Assembly (NCBI GenBank): GCA_903919315.1
Contig: CAIXHP010000057.1
Coordinates: 1 to 64,000, forward strand
Direction of reading: 5' to 3'
DNA: 64,000 nt
DNA from: an uncultured Pseudomonadota bacterium
GTDB taxonomy: Bacteria > Pseudomonadota > Alphaproteobacteria > UBA9219
The stretch's first letter is position 1. The number at the start of each line of letters is the position of its first letter. The notes under the pieces were generated by a model, which made no database searches, had not been told where the DNA came from, and saw only the letters and a list, made by a program, of their open reading frames with translations. Both the position numbers and the translations under genes were made by a program. This document shows, piece after piece, positions 17,261-26,720 of this stretch.

Positions 17261-18367
17261 CTACATCCCTCCGCCCGCGCCGCTGCCCACTTTGGACACG
17301 GCCTCAACGACGGCAAAGACCGACTGCATCGCCCACGCGATGGTGCCGCCCACGACCATCAGACCGACGTTGCGCGCAACTCCGGCCTGCGCCTTGAGTT
17401 CGTCGATCTGGTCGCGGATCCATTCGGTGGTTACCTGCTCGATCACGCTGCCGACGTCGGCGCGTTCCGAAAGAATTTCCAAATCAACCGCCACGGACGG
17501 ATCAGGAAAGTTATACTCGCCGCTGCGCAGCGCCTCGCCCAGATTGCGGCCGCGCAGCACTTCCTGCCGCGCCGAATTGATGCGTTCGCGCAACCACGGC
17601 GTGGCCTGTTCTTCCAAAATTTCCAACGACCGTTTCAACGGCACCTGCGCGCCCAGCAGAGCCGAAAGGCCCAGCAAAAAGCCGCTGCCTTGCAGAATGC
17701 GGTACCACGACCACGGCGGGAACATGTCGAATTTCGAGCGCAGCGGGCCGCGCCAGTGCGGCAGGGTAAAGACGATGAGCAGCAACAGCGCCCCCAGCCC
17801 GCCCAGAACCCAGAGTCCGTAATCGGCGATAAAATCCGACACCGCGCCCACGCTGCCCATGGCTTCCATAACGCTGGGCGGGGCGGTTTTCTTCATGTTC
17901 TGGATCAGATTGACACCGAACATCCACAGCACGAACGACACGAGAAGAATCATGAAAAACGGATAGCCGACGGCATACGTCACCGCCGACTTCATCTCGC
18001 GCGCGCGTTCGCCCATGGTCTGGATCGACGCGAAGGCTTTGGCCATCGTGCCGGATTCTTCGCCCGCACGAATCATGTACAGCTCCGATGTCGGCACCCA
18101 GCCTTCCATCGCCTCGGCCAACCCCGACCCGGATCGGTCGCGCAGGAACCATTCGCGCAGGGCGACGGCGGCCGGACGTTTGGGATAACGCCCCATTTCC
18201 GAAGCGTTTTGATACAGGCGGTCGAGGCTTCGCGACAGAGCCTCGTTCATCCGCAGCATGCCTTCCAGCTTTCGATAGATGCGAAAACGGTGCTTGCGGC
18301 TCATGCGGAACTGCAGCTGCGTGAATTTGCGATCCAGTCCTTCCAGATCGATGCTTTCGAAACTCAT
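17261..18367 (-). CDS. pilR: Type IVb pilus inner-membrane platform protein (PilR/GspF/PilC family)
   Basis: A protein of 368 residues with the two-lobed T2SSF architecture. The first cytoplasmic lobe (about 25-150) contains the signature IRAGEESGTMAKAFASI. Membrane segments lie near 152-173 and 198-220, then comes a second lobe (GLSALLGAQVPLKRSLEILEE and RGRNLGEALRSG), and a last membrane segment near 340-358. This protein couples the assembly ATPase to pilin extraction from the inner membrane. Its ATG overlaps the end of the ATPase gene by four bases, so the two are translationally coupled. Length and position match PilR of the IncI thin-pilus operon. Confidence 0.9.
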   Translation of the reverse strand: MSFESIDLEGLDRKFTQLQFRMSRKHRFRIYRKLEGMLRMNEALSRSLDRLYQNASEMGRYPKRPAAVALREWFLRDRSGSGLAEAMEGWVPTSELYMIRAGEESGTMAKAFASIQTMGERAREMKSAVTYAVGYPFFMILLVSFVLWMFGVNLIQNMKKTAPPSVMEAMGSVGAVSDFIADYGLWVLGGLGALLLLIVFTLPHWRGPLRSKFDMFPPWSWYRILQGSGFLLGLSALLGAQVPLKRSLEILEEQATPWLRERINSARQEVLRGRNLGEALRSGEYNFPDPSVAVDLEILSERADVGSVIEQVTTEWIRDQIDELKAQAGVARNVGLMVVGGTIAWAMQSVFAVVEAVSKVGSGAGGGM

Positions 18368-20343
18368 GTGATCAACCCCAAACGCTGCTCAACTTCGATA
18401 ATATCACGCTCACGCGCCAACGGCCCAACCTCGAATTCGGCATCCAGCGGCGACACCTCGCCGCGCCGGATCTTTTCCAGCGCGTGCCACAGCATGGTCA
18501 CGCCGTTCAACCCATCGGGCGACAACCAATAATTGCTGGCATCCTCCAGCCGATTGTCCTGCAAAAGCTCCATCAGCTTTTGGTCGGTTTCAATCACTTC
18601 GGCGCACACGGTGCGGCCCGACCGGCCTTTGTAGCAGTTGGGGCACCCGTCGGGATTGGCCACATAGATGTTACGCAAGTCCGGCTCGGACAGACGGTCG
18701 TAGACCGTGGCACCACCGCGACTGCGCGAGGCGTCCATCATGGCAAGTCCCGCCCGCGTGCGCCGGATCACGTCTTTGTAGATCGGCCCCAGTTCAGCGG
18801 GCGACTGGGCCAGCGGGATGCGGCATTTGGGGCAAACGCCGCGCAGCAACCGTTGGCAAAACATCCCGCGCAGCAAGTGCTGGTCGTACACCAGATAGGG
18901 TTCAATGCCGATGTCGCGCAAACGCTGGGGAATCGCCAGCGCCGCGTAAACGTGGGTGGTCGTGTAAACCTGACGCCCGGTGAGCGCGAGGCGGAAGGCG
19001 AACTTCGCGGTCTGGATGTCGCGCACCTCGCCCAACATGACGATGTCGGGGTCGAGGCGCAACGCGCAGCGCATAATTTCGACAAAGGATTTCTCGCGCT
19101 GCTCGTCCTTGACCGAGGCCGACACGCCGATCTGGCGCGCGCCGACGACACCGCCTTCGGGCGGGTCTTCGACCAGAAGGCAGTTCAACTGCATGTTCGT
19201 TTCCGCCATGCGGCGGTTGAGCGTCACACGCAACGTCGTGGTCTTGCCTTGATTGACCGGCCCGGCGAATACACGCATGCCGCCCGGCATCTGGCGCAGG
19301 CTTTGCACAACCCGCAACTGCTCCTGCGAAAAGCCCAGCGAGTCCACATCGGCCATGATGAAGTTTTCGCCAAACAAGTGCGCCGAGTCGTACTGTAACC
19401 GCATATCCAGATAGCGCCCGCCGTCCGACAGCGGCACCCATTGGCAGCGCACGCTGAGCACCCCCTTGGGCAACAGCAGGGAATCCGGGCCCTGCGCCGT
19501 AGACGTGAGCATCGCGGCTTGCGGCTCCTGCCAATTGGCGGTGGAGCCGGACTGGCCGACCGAATGCGAATAGACGGCAGACAGCATCTGCTCGCCTTCC
19601 TTTTGGGTCAGCGTCTCCCAGAGGCGCAGGGCGCCGTCGATGCGGAATTCAATGCGGGTGCGGCCTTCGCTGGCCTCAATATGAATATCGTTGGCACCGA
19701 CCTCGACCGCGCGCTCCAAAGTCTCGACGATCTTGCGGCGCACCGAATTGTCATCAAGCCGCGCCGTGACGTTCCGACGGTTGGCGTAGAGATAAGCCTG
19801 TTGGATGATGTTCGGCGTGACATAGCGGGGCGCATCCATCTTGTAGCCCTGCCGCCGCGCCGCCTGCGCCACCGATGTCACCAACGGCGAATTGCGATGC
19901 GACGCGCTGACCAGCCATAGGCCCGTGTCGAGAAGAGCGCACAAATTCCGCGATTCATCCGGGATCTTGAGCGCACCGCCCTCAGCCGTCAGCACCTCTC
20001 CTGCGAAATGCAGGCCGCCGCTTACGGCCAGACTTCGCTCATCCTCGATCTTCAAGTCATTCGTGGCTGACAACGTCGTCTGCGCCGCGCCACTTTTGTC
20101 GTTTTCGGGGGCCGCTTCGGATGTCCCGTTCTTCTCCGCCGTGTCGGCGCGGTCCTGCGCCGTTCGCGAGGCGGTCGAAGCCGAAATCAAACTGGAGGAC
20201 GGGGCGGCTTGCCGAGGATTGGGCGCGGCGGACGCGGTGCGGGATTTGATCTCGGCCTTCGGCGGAGGCGGCTTTACTTGCGCCGTTTTTGTCTGAAAAA
20301 CAGCGTTTAACTTATCGCTCAACTCCGAGATGACATTCCGCAA
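18364..20343 (-). CDS. pilQ: Type IVb pilus assembly ATPase (PilQ/PilB/GspE family)
   Basis: A protein of 659 residues, cytoplasmic. The first 110 residues are Pro/Ala-rich and low in complexity. A C-terminal AAA-like domain carries the Walker A motif GPVNQGKTT (about 361-369), an Asp box VEDPPE, a Walker B region IVMLGEVRD and a His box TTTHVYAALAI. A zinc-binding pair, CPKC at about 504 and CPNC at about 567, is typical of extension ATPases. It powers polymerisation of the prepilins encoded downstream. The start appears to be a TTG at 20343 with no clear ribosome-binding site; an upstream start is not available in frame. In R64 nomenclature this is PilQ, not the secretin of the same name in other systems. 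Confidence 0.9.
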   Translation of the reverse strand: MRNVISELSDKLNAVFQTKTAQVKPPPPKAEIKSRTASAAPNPRQAAPSSSLISASTASRTAQDRADTAEKNGTSEAAPENDKSGAAQTTLSATNDLKIEDERSLAVSGGLHFAGEVLTAEGGALKIPDESRNLCALLDTGLWLVSASHRNSPLVTSVAQAARRQGYKMDAPRYVTPNIIQQAYLYANRRNVTARLDDNSVRRKIVETLERAVEVGANDIHIEASEGRTRIEFRIDGALRLWETLTQKEGEQMLSAVYSHSVGQSGSTANWQEPQAAMLTSTAQGPDSLLLPKGVLSVRCQWVPLSDGGRYLDMRLQYDSAHLFGENFIMADVDSLGFSQEQLRVVQSLRQMPGGMRVFAGPVNQGKTTTLRVTLNRRMAETNMQLNCLLVEDPPEGGVVGARQIGVSASVKDEQREKSFVEIMRCALRLDPDIVMLGEVRDIQTAKFAFRLALTGRQVYTTTHVYAALAIPQRLRDIGIEPYLVYDQHLLRGMFCQRLLRGVCPKCRIPLAQSPAELGPIYKDVIRRTRAGLAMMDASRSRGGATVYDRLSEPDLRNIYVANPDGCPNCYKGRSGRTVCAEVIETDQKLMELLQDNRLEDASNYWLSPDGLNGVTMLWHALEKIRRGEVSPLDAEFEVGPLARERDIIEVEQRLGLIT

Positions 20344-20436
20344 CTGACAACCGCCATCGTTTGATGAACACGAAACAGGACGCGCCCGGCCTGAGCAAAA
20401 TAATCATGTTCCGTAAACTAAACATGAAGACTGCCG

Positions 20437-21246
20437 TCAGCGACCGCCGAATACGGCATCAACGTCCTTCACATTGAGGGTACGCTTCTTTTGATCTTTG
20501 AGCAAGACGACCCCACGCGACGATACGGACAGCACTTCGCTCCCGTCCGCCAGCGTGTCGCCCGCGCGTACCTGCTCGCGCTTGTCTTCGCCGGTCTTGA
20601 CGACGGCGGCAAAACGCCCACGCGCGCCCTGTATGCGCACAACCTCAACCTTCTGTTCCACCGGCGCGGCGACAGGCATGCCCGCGTTAGCAGGCTGTCC
20701 GGGATACGGCTGCATGCCGGGGGCGAAGCTGCCCCCCATGCCCAAAGCGCTTGCCGGAATGGCCGACGACAGGGACTGTCCTTCGCGTTCTTGGCGAATT
20801 TTTTCCAAGTCCGTGAGGCGCTTTTCGATGTCGATCAGCATGTCGAGCTTGGCGACGGCTTCCCGCGCCGAGTTCAAATCGTCCAAAGACACGCCGTCCG
20901 TCGCGGTGTTAAGGCGCTTGATGACACTCTTGACGGAGTCGGGCGTTTTGGGGGCTGCCAGCTCTTCTGGCTTGCCGCCCAGCGAAGCCGGGGCGTTGGC
21001 CAAGGCCACCTCTGGTGCCGCAATATGTGGCATCGCCGATGCTTCGCCCGAACCTTCGGAAGATGAAGGCAGAACGGCCTGCGCCTGCGTCTGAACTTGC
21101 TGGCCCTGCGTCTGGGCCTGAGCCTGCTCTTGCCCCGCAGATGCTACGCCCAAGGCAGCAGATGCAAGATCCTGCGCAAAAACGGGCGAAGCTCCGGCCC
21201 CAAGGCCGATGAGCGCAGTCAGGCATACTTTAGCGGCGATTTTCAT
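20437..21246 (-). CDS. pilP: Type IVb pilus biogenesis protein PilP
   Basis: A protein of 269 residues from the ATG at 21246, preceded by GGAGAG. A signal peptide (MKIAAKVCLTALIGLGAGASPVFAQD) precedes a long low-complexity Gln/Ala-rich stretch, then a coiled coil (SLDDLNSAREAVAKLDMLIDIEKRLTDLEK). A C-terminal beta domain, EVVRIQGARGRFAAVVKTG to VLLKDQKKRTLNVKDVDAVFG, looks like the PilP/GspC homology region that contacts the secretin. It is periplasmic. Its start overlaps the end of pilO by 17 bases. A 93-base gap precedes the ATPase gene. Confidence 0.85.
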   Translation of the reverse strand: MKIAAKVCLTALIGLGAGASPVFAQDLASAALGVASAGQEQAQAQTQGQQVQTQAQAVLPSSSEGSGEASAMPHIAAPEVALANAPASLGGKPEELAAPKTPDSVKSVIKRLNTATDGVSLDDLNSAREAVAKLDMLIDIEKRLTDLEKIRQEREGQSLSSAIPASALGMGGSFAPGMQPYPGQPANAGMPVAAPVEQKVEVVRIQGARGRFAAVVKTGEDKREQVRAGDTLADGSEVLSVSSRGVVLLKDQKKRTLNVKDVDAVFGGR

Positions 21247-22495
21247 AAATCTCTCCGTCGATCGTCCAAGTATCGCTCGCCCCGGATGAGGCATAAGCAA
21301 GGGATGTTATCACGACGCCCGGTAAGTCGCCAAAGAACAAAGGCAACGTCCAAGGCAGCGCGGGTGTCACGAGGTTGAAGGAACGCTTCACCCACGGAAT
21401 GGGGGGCGGGTCCCACGTCCCGGTGAAATCAGGGGGCGGCGGGGGCGGCGGTTCGTCCGGAACGCGGGCGATGGTGCCGGGCCAATCCTGACGCAGATAA
21501 CGCGCTGTGGTTTCGTCGGGATCGGGCAGAGCCTCTGAGCCGCGCGGGGACAGATTCGAGATCGGAACCGACAGAGTAGCCGACAGACCGGTATCCCCGA
21601 CGACAGCGTTGGGCGGCACGGCGGCAAACCCGCCAGACCGCGTCCACGCCACGCTAAGCGCCGATTGATCGCATGAAACCGAGGAAACATTCCAGCCGAC
21701 CACAGCCAACGGCACCTGACTGAGCGCCACGCGGCATGCGGCGATCACATCCATCGGACGCGGATGCTTTTCCCATGTCCGCTCTGGGATGGGGTACTGC
21801 ACCTGATCCGACAAAGAACCAGGCAGCATTTGTTGGGCCTGAAGCTTGGCTTGTTCGAAGGCTTGAAGCCGCGCCAAACGCTCGGCCTCCTCCTTTTCAT
21901 TCTGCTGTTGCACATACCATCCGGCACCGAGGAGGATGAGCAGAAAGAACAGCGCTGAACCGATATAGGTAAGCGTACGCCGCGACATGGCCACCGGACG
22001 CAGGCGGATATCCACGCGGTCGTTGAGAAGCAGGCTGATCGGCATCGAATCGGCGCCGGGAATTCCCCAAGACTCCGGCGCGTAAACGCGCTGGAAACCG
22101 CCTAAGGCCATTTCCTGAAGCAGACGGTCGCGCGCCTCGGTTTCATCCAAAAAGAACTGGTCGCCATCCGGCACGATCAGGTCGTCACGCACCACCACAA
22201 CGGCGGTGCCTTCGCGCAGACGGAAAGCGCCTACCCACGAACCCGGCTGTTGGTTGGCAAGGCACGCCGCCAGCGCGGGCATGCCCGCACTGTGTTCAGC
22301 GGCAGCGTGGCTAAGGCCGAACTGAGGGACGCGGCCCGCTTTGTTTCCGACGCGGACCGCATAGAAATCGGCCTGATGTCCGGGCTGCCGCGCAGCCTCC
22401 TTGGCCGCTTGCGAAATGCGGCCGCTGGGGCTGTTTTCCCAATAGAGGCCTGAAGCGTACGGACGGCGGCCGACTGTGACGATGCCAGATCCCAT
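21230..22495 (-). CDS. pilO: Type IVb pilus accessory protein PilO (Pilin_accessory family)
   Basis: A protein of 421 residues. A cytoplasmic N-terminal domain (about 1-170) is followed by one membrane segment (about 181-198, LTYIGSALFFLLILLGAGWYV), a short coiled coil (QQQNEKEEAERLARLQAFEQAK) and a periplasmic domain with a Pro-rich linker (DEPPPPPPP). This is the bitopic layout of IncI PilO, which links the cytoplasmic ATPase to the periplasmic secretin. The ATG shares one base with the pilN stop (TAATG), and pilN's last codons (GGAGCAGGAG) serve as the ribosome-binding site, so translation is coupled. Confidence 0.87.
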   Translation of the reverse strand: MGSGIVTVGRRPYASGLYWENSPSGRISQAAKEAARQPGHQADFYAVRVGNKAGRVPQFGLSHAAAEHSAGMPALAACLANQQPGSWVGAFRLREGTAVVVVRDDLIVPDGDQFFLDETEARDRLLQEMALGGFQRVYAPESWGIPGADSMPISLLLNDRVDIRLRPVAMSRRTLTYIGSALFFLLILLGAGWYVQQQNEKEEAERLARLQAFEQAKLQAQQMLPGSLSDQVQYPIPERTWEKHPRPMDVIAACRVALSQVPLAVVGWNVSSVSCDQSALSVAWTRSGGFAAVPPNAVVGDTGLSATLSVPISNLSPRGSEALPDPDETTARYLRQDWPGTIARVPDEPPPPPPPDFTGTWDPPPIPWVKRSFNLVTPALPWTLPLFFGDLPGVVITSLAYASSGASDTWTIDGEIYENRR

Positions 22496-24072
22496 TACTC
22501 CTGCTCCGGAAGGGGCACGTCAAGCACCTGCGGCGTGATGGCCATGAACAGCATGGTGTGGGACGTCATCGTATTTGATCCACCACCGAGCAAGTAGTTA
22601 AACGGACTCCATACGCCTTGCGAATCCTGCCCCGCCGTTTCATCATCATACCCACCGATGATCAGCGTCGATCCGCTCTTCAACAAGGACTGCTGAACAA
22701 AGACCCTGTTGGTCGTCGTCGGCAACTGAATCTGGGTCTGGGTGGCCGATGCCTTCTCAGGAAAGGTGTCGACTTTATCGATGTCAATGATGCTGAGCGA
22801 GTATTGCAACATGATCCGGCCATCGTCCAAAAGTCGCGGCGTCAGCTGAAGCGAAAAGCCCTCAGGAATAACAGCGCCTTCATAGGTGACCTGCGTGGAT
22901 GTTTGCGACTGCTCCGACTGAACCGACGCCAGATATGTCCGGTCGTGGCCTATGCGGCGCGAAACCGGACGATTGTTCAGCGTTGTCATGGGGAACTGCG
23001 CCACTTGCGACGTGTCGCCGATGCTCGAAAGGGCAGTGAAAAGTCCCGACACCTCTCCCACAGTATTCGGATTTAGGATTGCTAACGACAAGGTACCACC
23101 ACCGGTGATGGCCTTCGGGGCCCCAGCGAGGCCGGTGACGTTCCCGCCAAGATCCGCCATGCGTCGTAAGACCGTATTGAACTTAAAGCCGAAATCCGTG
23201 TTTTCTTTCAACGCCACCTTGTAAATTTCAACGTTAATCCCAACTTGCCGTGACATGCGCTTGTTTTCTTCTTCGACAAATTTGGCGACCATGCGCATGA
23301 TTTCGGGCGTTGTGGTCACTGTGAGCGTGCCACTGGACGGCGAAACGATAGAGCTGCCTACGCCACCCAACATAGAGGCGACGGATTCACTCAGTTCCTC
23401 CCACACCTTGAATTCGACATCCATGCTGGAGGTCTGCTCAAGCGAGCTGGTGCTGCTGGAGGAACCGGACAGACCGCCGCCACCGCCTGCCGAAGCGTCC
23501 TTGATGCCGTCCTTGACTTTTTGCGTTCCGGGCAAGGCCTCGATCACAAACACGCGGGTTTCGTATTTCGAGAAATTGATCGATGCGCCGTCGTAGCGCC
23601 AGTTGACGCCGAAATGCCCCGCGACTTGATCCAGCAGGCCCGACAACGGCCCTTCGTAGGCCAACGGCATGTCGTTGCCCGACCCGGAAGCCATGGCTCC
23701 GCCAGCGCCCATCGCGACGGTCGTTGTGCCAGCGGCTATCCGTACAGGAATCCCGGTTTGCGAGCTTACCGCGACGGCGATCTCGTTCAGCGTCATGGGG
23801 TCGCTGGCCACCAGCGTCACATCATGCGCCCCTTCGTATTTGCCGGGCAGCGGGAGACCGCGCCGCAGGCGCAGCGAGGACGAACCGGCCCACACCTTGT
23901 CCGTGATCTTGAGCGGGTTGTAGGTCTTCACGGGGGCCGGCTTGTGCACGGCCTCCTGAATGGCCTGCGCCGATTGATCGGCGCGCTGGTCGATTAGGTT
24001 CCGCACCTTTTCATTATTGCAGCCCGCCAAAGCCACAGTCACCAAAGCAAGCGCGCAAAGCCGAACTTTCAT
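22495..24072 (-). CDS. pilN: Type IVb pilus lipoprotein secretin PilN
   Basis: A protein of 525 residues. The signal peptide ends in the lipobox LAGC, so it is an outer-membrane lipoprotein. N-terminal ring-forming domains occupy about 90-250 (DVTLVASDPMTLNEIAVAVS and later NVEIYKVALKENTDFGFKF), interrupted by a Gly/Ser-rich loop near 205-220. The C-terminal secretin domain includes GFSLQLTPRLLDDGRIMLQYS and the SGSTLIIGGYDDE segment, equivalent to the conserved Pro-Leu-Gly strand of secretins. It forms the outer-membrane pore for the thin pilus. Start choice: ATG at 24072 after GTGGGG; ATG 24078 and GTG 24084 are also in frame. Confidence 0.9.
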   Translation of the reverse strand: MKVRLCALALVTVALAGCNNEKVRNLIDQRADQSAQAIQEAVHKPAPVKTYNPLKITDKVWAGSSSLRLRRGLPLPGKYEGAHDVTLVASDPMTLNEIAVAVSSQTGIPVRIAAGTTTVAMGAGGAMASGSGNDMPLAYEGPLSGLLDQVAGHFGVNWRYDGASINFSKYETRVFVIEALPGTQKVKDGIKDASAGGGGGLSGSSSSTSSLEQTSSMDVEFKVWEELSESVASMLGGVGSSIVSPSSGTLTVTTTPEIMRMVAKFVEEENKRMSRQVGINVEIYKVALKENTDFGFKFNTVLRRMADLGGNVTGLAGAPKAITGGGTLSLAILNPNTVGEVSGLFTALSSIGDTSQVAQFPMTTLNNRPVSRRIGHDRTYLASVQSEQSQTSTQVTYEGAVIPEGFSLQLTPRLLDDGRIMLQYSLSIIDIDKVDTFPEKASATQTQIQLPTTTNRVFVQQSLLKSGSTLIIGGYDDETAGQDSQGVWSPFNYLLGGGSNTMTSHTMLFMAITPQVLDVPLPEQE

Positions 24073-24084
24073 CGTCATCCCCAC

Positions 24085-25005
24085 TTAATCGCTGTAATTG
24101 TTGCCGCGTGTCTGGACCACCAACACCGATGCGCCACCCGCAGCCTGATTGCTGTGCAGTTCGGCAACCGGCTGTGGTTGGGCTTCTTGAAAGCCGATCA
24201 ACAGCTTGCGAACCACATCCTCGAACGTTCCCTCTAAGGAGATAGAGGTTTGCAAGGGATAATCATACTCGGCCTGCCAACTGATCTCGACGTTGGCTTT
24301 CCGGCACCAGTCTTCCAGCACCTTGCGCAGCGTGTCGCCACGGCTGGCGAGCCAGCTGTCCGCGACCGGAGCCTGGGCTGGCGGCACCGCCAGAAATTGG
24401 GGCGCAACCTCCGGCACGGAATCCATCGCGACCATCGAAGGCTCCGTCGCGCGCAGGGGCAAAGGCTGATTGTCCGCTTCGGGTTGTACCGTCGGCAAGG
24501 GCGCGGCCGCGCCAACATCCGCAGCGGCAATGATGCTGACCGTCTTGTCCTGCTCGCGCGAAGACAGATTCGCGGACTGCAACACGTCGCGCAGAGTCGC
24601 GCGCCATGGCTGGCCGCCCTTCCACGACACCAACACGCCGAGGTTGATTCCCTGCGCCGTCGTAAAACTATAATCCGCAGGCAAAATCTGGCGCAGAGCC
24701 ACGGCCAACGGCACGTTGCTGGCAAAACCGCGCAGCGGCTGTTCGTCGGCCGCCGCGTCCATTGCGGGCGGCATTATTTCGGGCATTGCTGTCGAACCCT
24801 GCGCGGTGACGATCAACGGCTCAGGGAGATCCATCGCAGGGGGTTGAGGCGCCTCAACGATAACGGAAGGCATCGGCGGGCTCGTCTCCGGCGGCGCAAC
24901 CCACTGAAACCCGGCCATCGCGGGCATGGGAGCCGTCAGCGTGCCGAGAATGATGGAGACGAAACCAAAAAGAGACGCGCGGCGAATAGTCGTACGTTTT
25001 TGCAT
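24085..25005 (-). CDS. pilL: Type IVb pilus protein PilL (TcpQ-like C-terminal domain)
   Basis: A protein of 306 residues from the ATG at 25005, with AAGGGCA upstream. A signal peptide (KRTTIRRASLFGFVSIILGT to PAMAG) is followed by Pro-rich linkers, a first domain with a secretin-ring-like sequence (LRGFASNVPLAVALRQILP, LRDVLQSANL), and a C-terminal TcpQ-type domain, SRGDTLRKVLEDWCRKANVE then YDYPLQTSISLEGTFEDVVRKLL. In TCP and R64 pili such proteins help place or stabilise the secretin. It is the first gene of the pil operon and lies 182 bases after icmT. That gap has a long GC hairpin (25147-25186) but no T tract. Confidence 0.85.
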   Translation of the reverse strand: MQKRTTIRRASLFGFVSIILGTLTAPMPAMAGFQWVAPPETSPPMPSVIVEAPQPPAMDLPEPLIVTAQGSTAMPEIMPPAMDAAADEQPLRGFASNVPLAVALRQILPADYSFTTAQGINLGVLVSWKGGQPWRATLRDVLQSANLSSREQDKTVSIIAAADVGAAAPLPTVQPEADNQPLPLRATEPSMVAMDSVPEVAPQFLAVPPAQAPVADSWLASRGDTLRKVLEDWCRKANVEISWQAEYDYPLQTSISLEGTFEDVVRKLLIGFQEAQPQPVAELHSNQAAGGASVLVVQTRGNNYSD

Positions 25006-25187
25006 GTATCTTGCCCTTTTTGAGGCCATTGCCATATTTTGACCCACATTTTAGATCAGCCTGTATACTCCCACAACAAGCGTGGAGTCTACGCCCATTG
25101 TACGCCTCCACCTGTGGGATTTGGGCAACACACCGTCGGAACAATGCCCACCCTGAAGGAAGATACAGGCTTCGGAAGGGGGTGGGA

Positions 25188-25454
25188 TTACGAGTAGTCC
25201 GTCCAGCGACGGCGGGCGCGGCGGCTGTTGGCCGGGCGCTTCGCGCCCACTGCCCAACTGCGGAACGCGCGCAGTGCTGCGGAAAAGGTTAATCCGCGCC
25301 GCTCCAAGGCTCCAAACACAACGATCACCATAAGCGCGATGGTAAACGTCCAGAGCCGCGCATGCACGAGACAGAGCAAAATCGCAAAAAAGGCGCGCGC
25401 GTCGAACATAAAGAAGCGGGCCGGTTTTTGCGTGTTGCGCCAGTGGATGTCCAT
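25188..25454 (-). CDS. icmT: Dot/Icm component IcmT (TraK-like)
   Basis: A protein of 88 residues. MDIHWRNTQKPARFFMFDARAFF is the conserved start of the IcmT family (HWR, then FF.DARA). Two close hydrophobic segments follow (about 22-32 and 36-50), then ERRGLTFSAALRAFRSWAVG, matching the family's ERxGxxxxxALRxFRS element. IcmT is a small inner-membrane protein required for export and pore formation in Legionella. It follows dotB by three bases and closes the dotD-C-B-icmT run, the same order as traH-I-J-K in IncI plasmids. Confidence 0.88.
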   Translation of the reverse strand: MDIHWRNTQKPARFFMFDARAFFAILLCLVHARLWTFTIALMVIVVFGALERRGLTFSAALRAFRSWAVGAKRPANSRRARRRWTDYS

Positions 25455-25457
25455 CGG

Positions 25458-26720
25458 TCAATACCCGCCAAGCCCGTAATCGTCGGATTCTCCGGCTTCG
25501 GGGGTCGGCTCCACATCAATGTTCGAAATGTCGCCCAAGGCCGAATCATCGGCGGCTTTTTCGTCGGACGAAAGGCCTTTGGTCAGCAACAGATACGTAC
25601 GCCGGTCAATCAGCCCGTCTTTGAACGCCGTGTTGGCCGACTGCTCCATCGTTCGGCCATAGCGCACGAGGAAGCGTTGCGTTTCGGTCGTCCAGCGCTC
25701 GACCGCCATATCCAGCAACTGTTCGCGCACATTGTCGTCAAACACCATGTATTCGCGCAAACCGATGCGCCCGCCGCCGACTTTCGGCACCAACGCCTGA
25801 GTCACAACCATGCGCAAGGTTTCCATCAAGGCGTAAGCGCGTTCGGTGCGTTCGCTCGGTTCAAACACGCTGATCATCCGGCGCACCGAGGCGGCTACAC
25901 CGATTGTGTGCAGCGTCGAAAAGACCAAGTGGCCCGTCTGGCCCGCTTCGATGGCGGCGGACATGGTTTCGCGGTCGCGCGCTTCGCCGACGAGGATGAT
26001 GTTGGGCTTGCGCCGCAAAGCGTTGCGCACACCTGCGGCGAACGTCGGCAGATGGCGCGGAATTTCGGTTTGCGCCACCAGCGAGCGCGGGCCGGTGATC
26101 GCGTCGTACACATATTCGATCGGCGCTTCGTAGGTCAGCATCTTGCCGCAACCCTGTTCGCGTTCGATCAGCATGCGGCATCCGGAAGCAAGCAACGTGG
26201 TCTTGCCGCTGCCGGTCGGCCCCGTCACCAGAATCAGACCCTGACGCGGCGACCAGCTGTTGATGATGGCTTCTTCGATGCCGAGGTCGCGCATGGTGGG
26301 CGGCAGATTGGGCAGGCTGCGCAACGTCACCTGAACCGAATCACGTCCGCGACTCAGGATGGCGGTGATGTTGGTGCGAAAGCGGTAGCGGCTGTTTCGC
26401 TCGGGCCGCACTTCGTAGGACAGATCGAGGTCGCGCCCCGATGCGAGCTTGGCCAGCGCGTCCGGCCCGTACAGGCGCGACAGCACGTTGGCCATGTCCG
26501 CCGAATCAAGACCGCGACGCGTCACGGGATAGAGGATGCCGTCCACTTCGATATAGGCCGGACGATCCGTTTGCAGCGTGATGTCGGTAGCCCGCCTGAG
26601 GGCGCACCACAACAGCAGACCGTCCACGTCCGATTCTTGCATGCGCAAGGGTTCATCCGGCCAGACACCGATGGCGGCCGACGGATCAACAACAACGGTT
26701 ACCTTGGCGCTGTCGTCCAC
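25458..26720 (-). CDS. dotB: Dot/Icm secretion ATPase DotB (TraJ-like)
   Basis: A protein of 420 residues, a cytoplasmic hexameric ATPase of the PilT/VirB11 superfamily. The N-terminal domain (1-150) is followed by Walker A GPTGSGKT (167-174), an Asp box (YEAPIEYVYD), Walker B (NIILVGEARDRETM) and a His box (GHLVFSTLHT). The C-terminal DotB-specific region runs to about residue 390. It starts at a GTG (26720) with GGAG six bases upstream; the first seven codons overlap the end of dotC. DotB is recruited late to the inner-membrane complex to energise substrate transfer. All catalytic motifs look intact. Confidence 0.95.
   Translation of the reverse strand: MDDSAKVTVVVDPSAAIGVWPDEPLRMQESDVDGLLLWCALRRATDITLQTDRPAYIEVDGILYPVTRRGLDSADMANVLSRLYGPDALAKLASGRDLDLSYEVRPERNSRYRFRTNITAILSRGRDSVQVTLRSLPNLPPTMRDLGIEEAIINSWSPRQGLILVTGPTGSGKTTLLASGCRMLIEREQGCGKMLTYEAPIEYVYDAITGPRSLVAQTEIPRHLPTFAAGVRNALRRKPNIILVGEARDRETMSAAIEAGQTGHLVFSTLHTIGVAASVRRMISVFEPSERTERAYALMETLRMVVTQALVPKVGGGRIGLREYMVFDDNVREQLLDMAVERWTTETQRFLVRYGRTMEQSANTAFKDGLIDRRTYLLLTKGLSSDEKAADDSALGDISNIDVEPTPEAGESDDYGLGGY

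Noticed and set aside
25147-25186. Intrinsic terminator between icmT and pilL
   Set aside because: A CCCACCC/GGGTGGG hairpin is present, but its 26-base loop is long and no T run follows in the direction of transcription.
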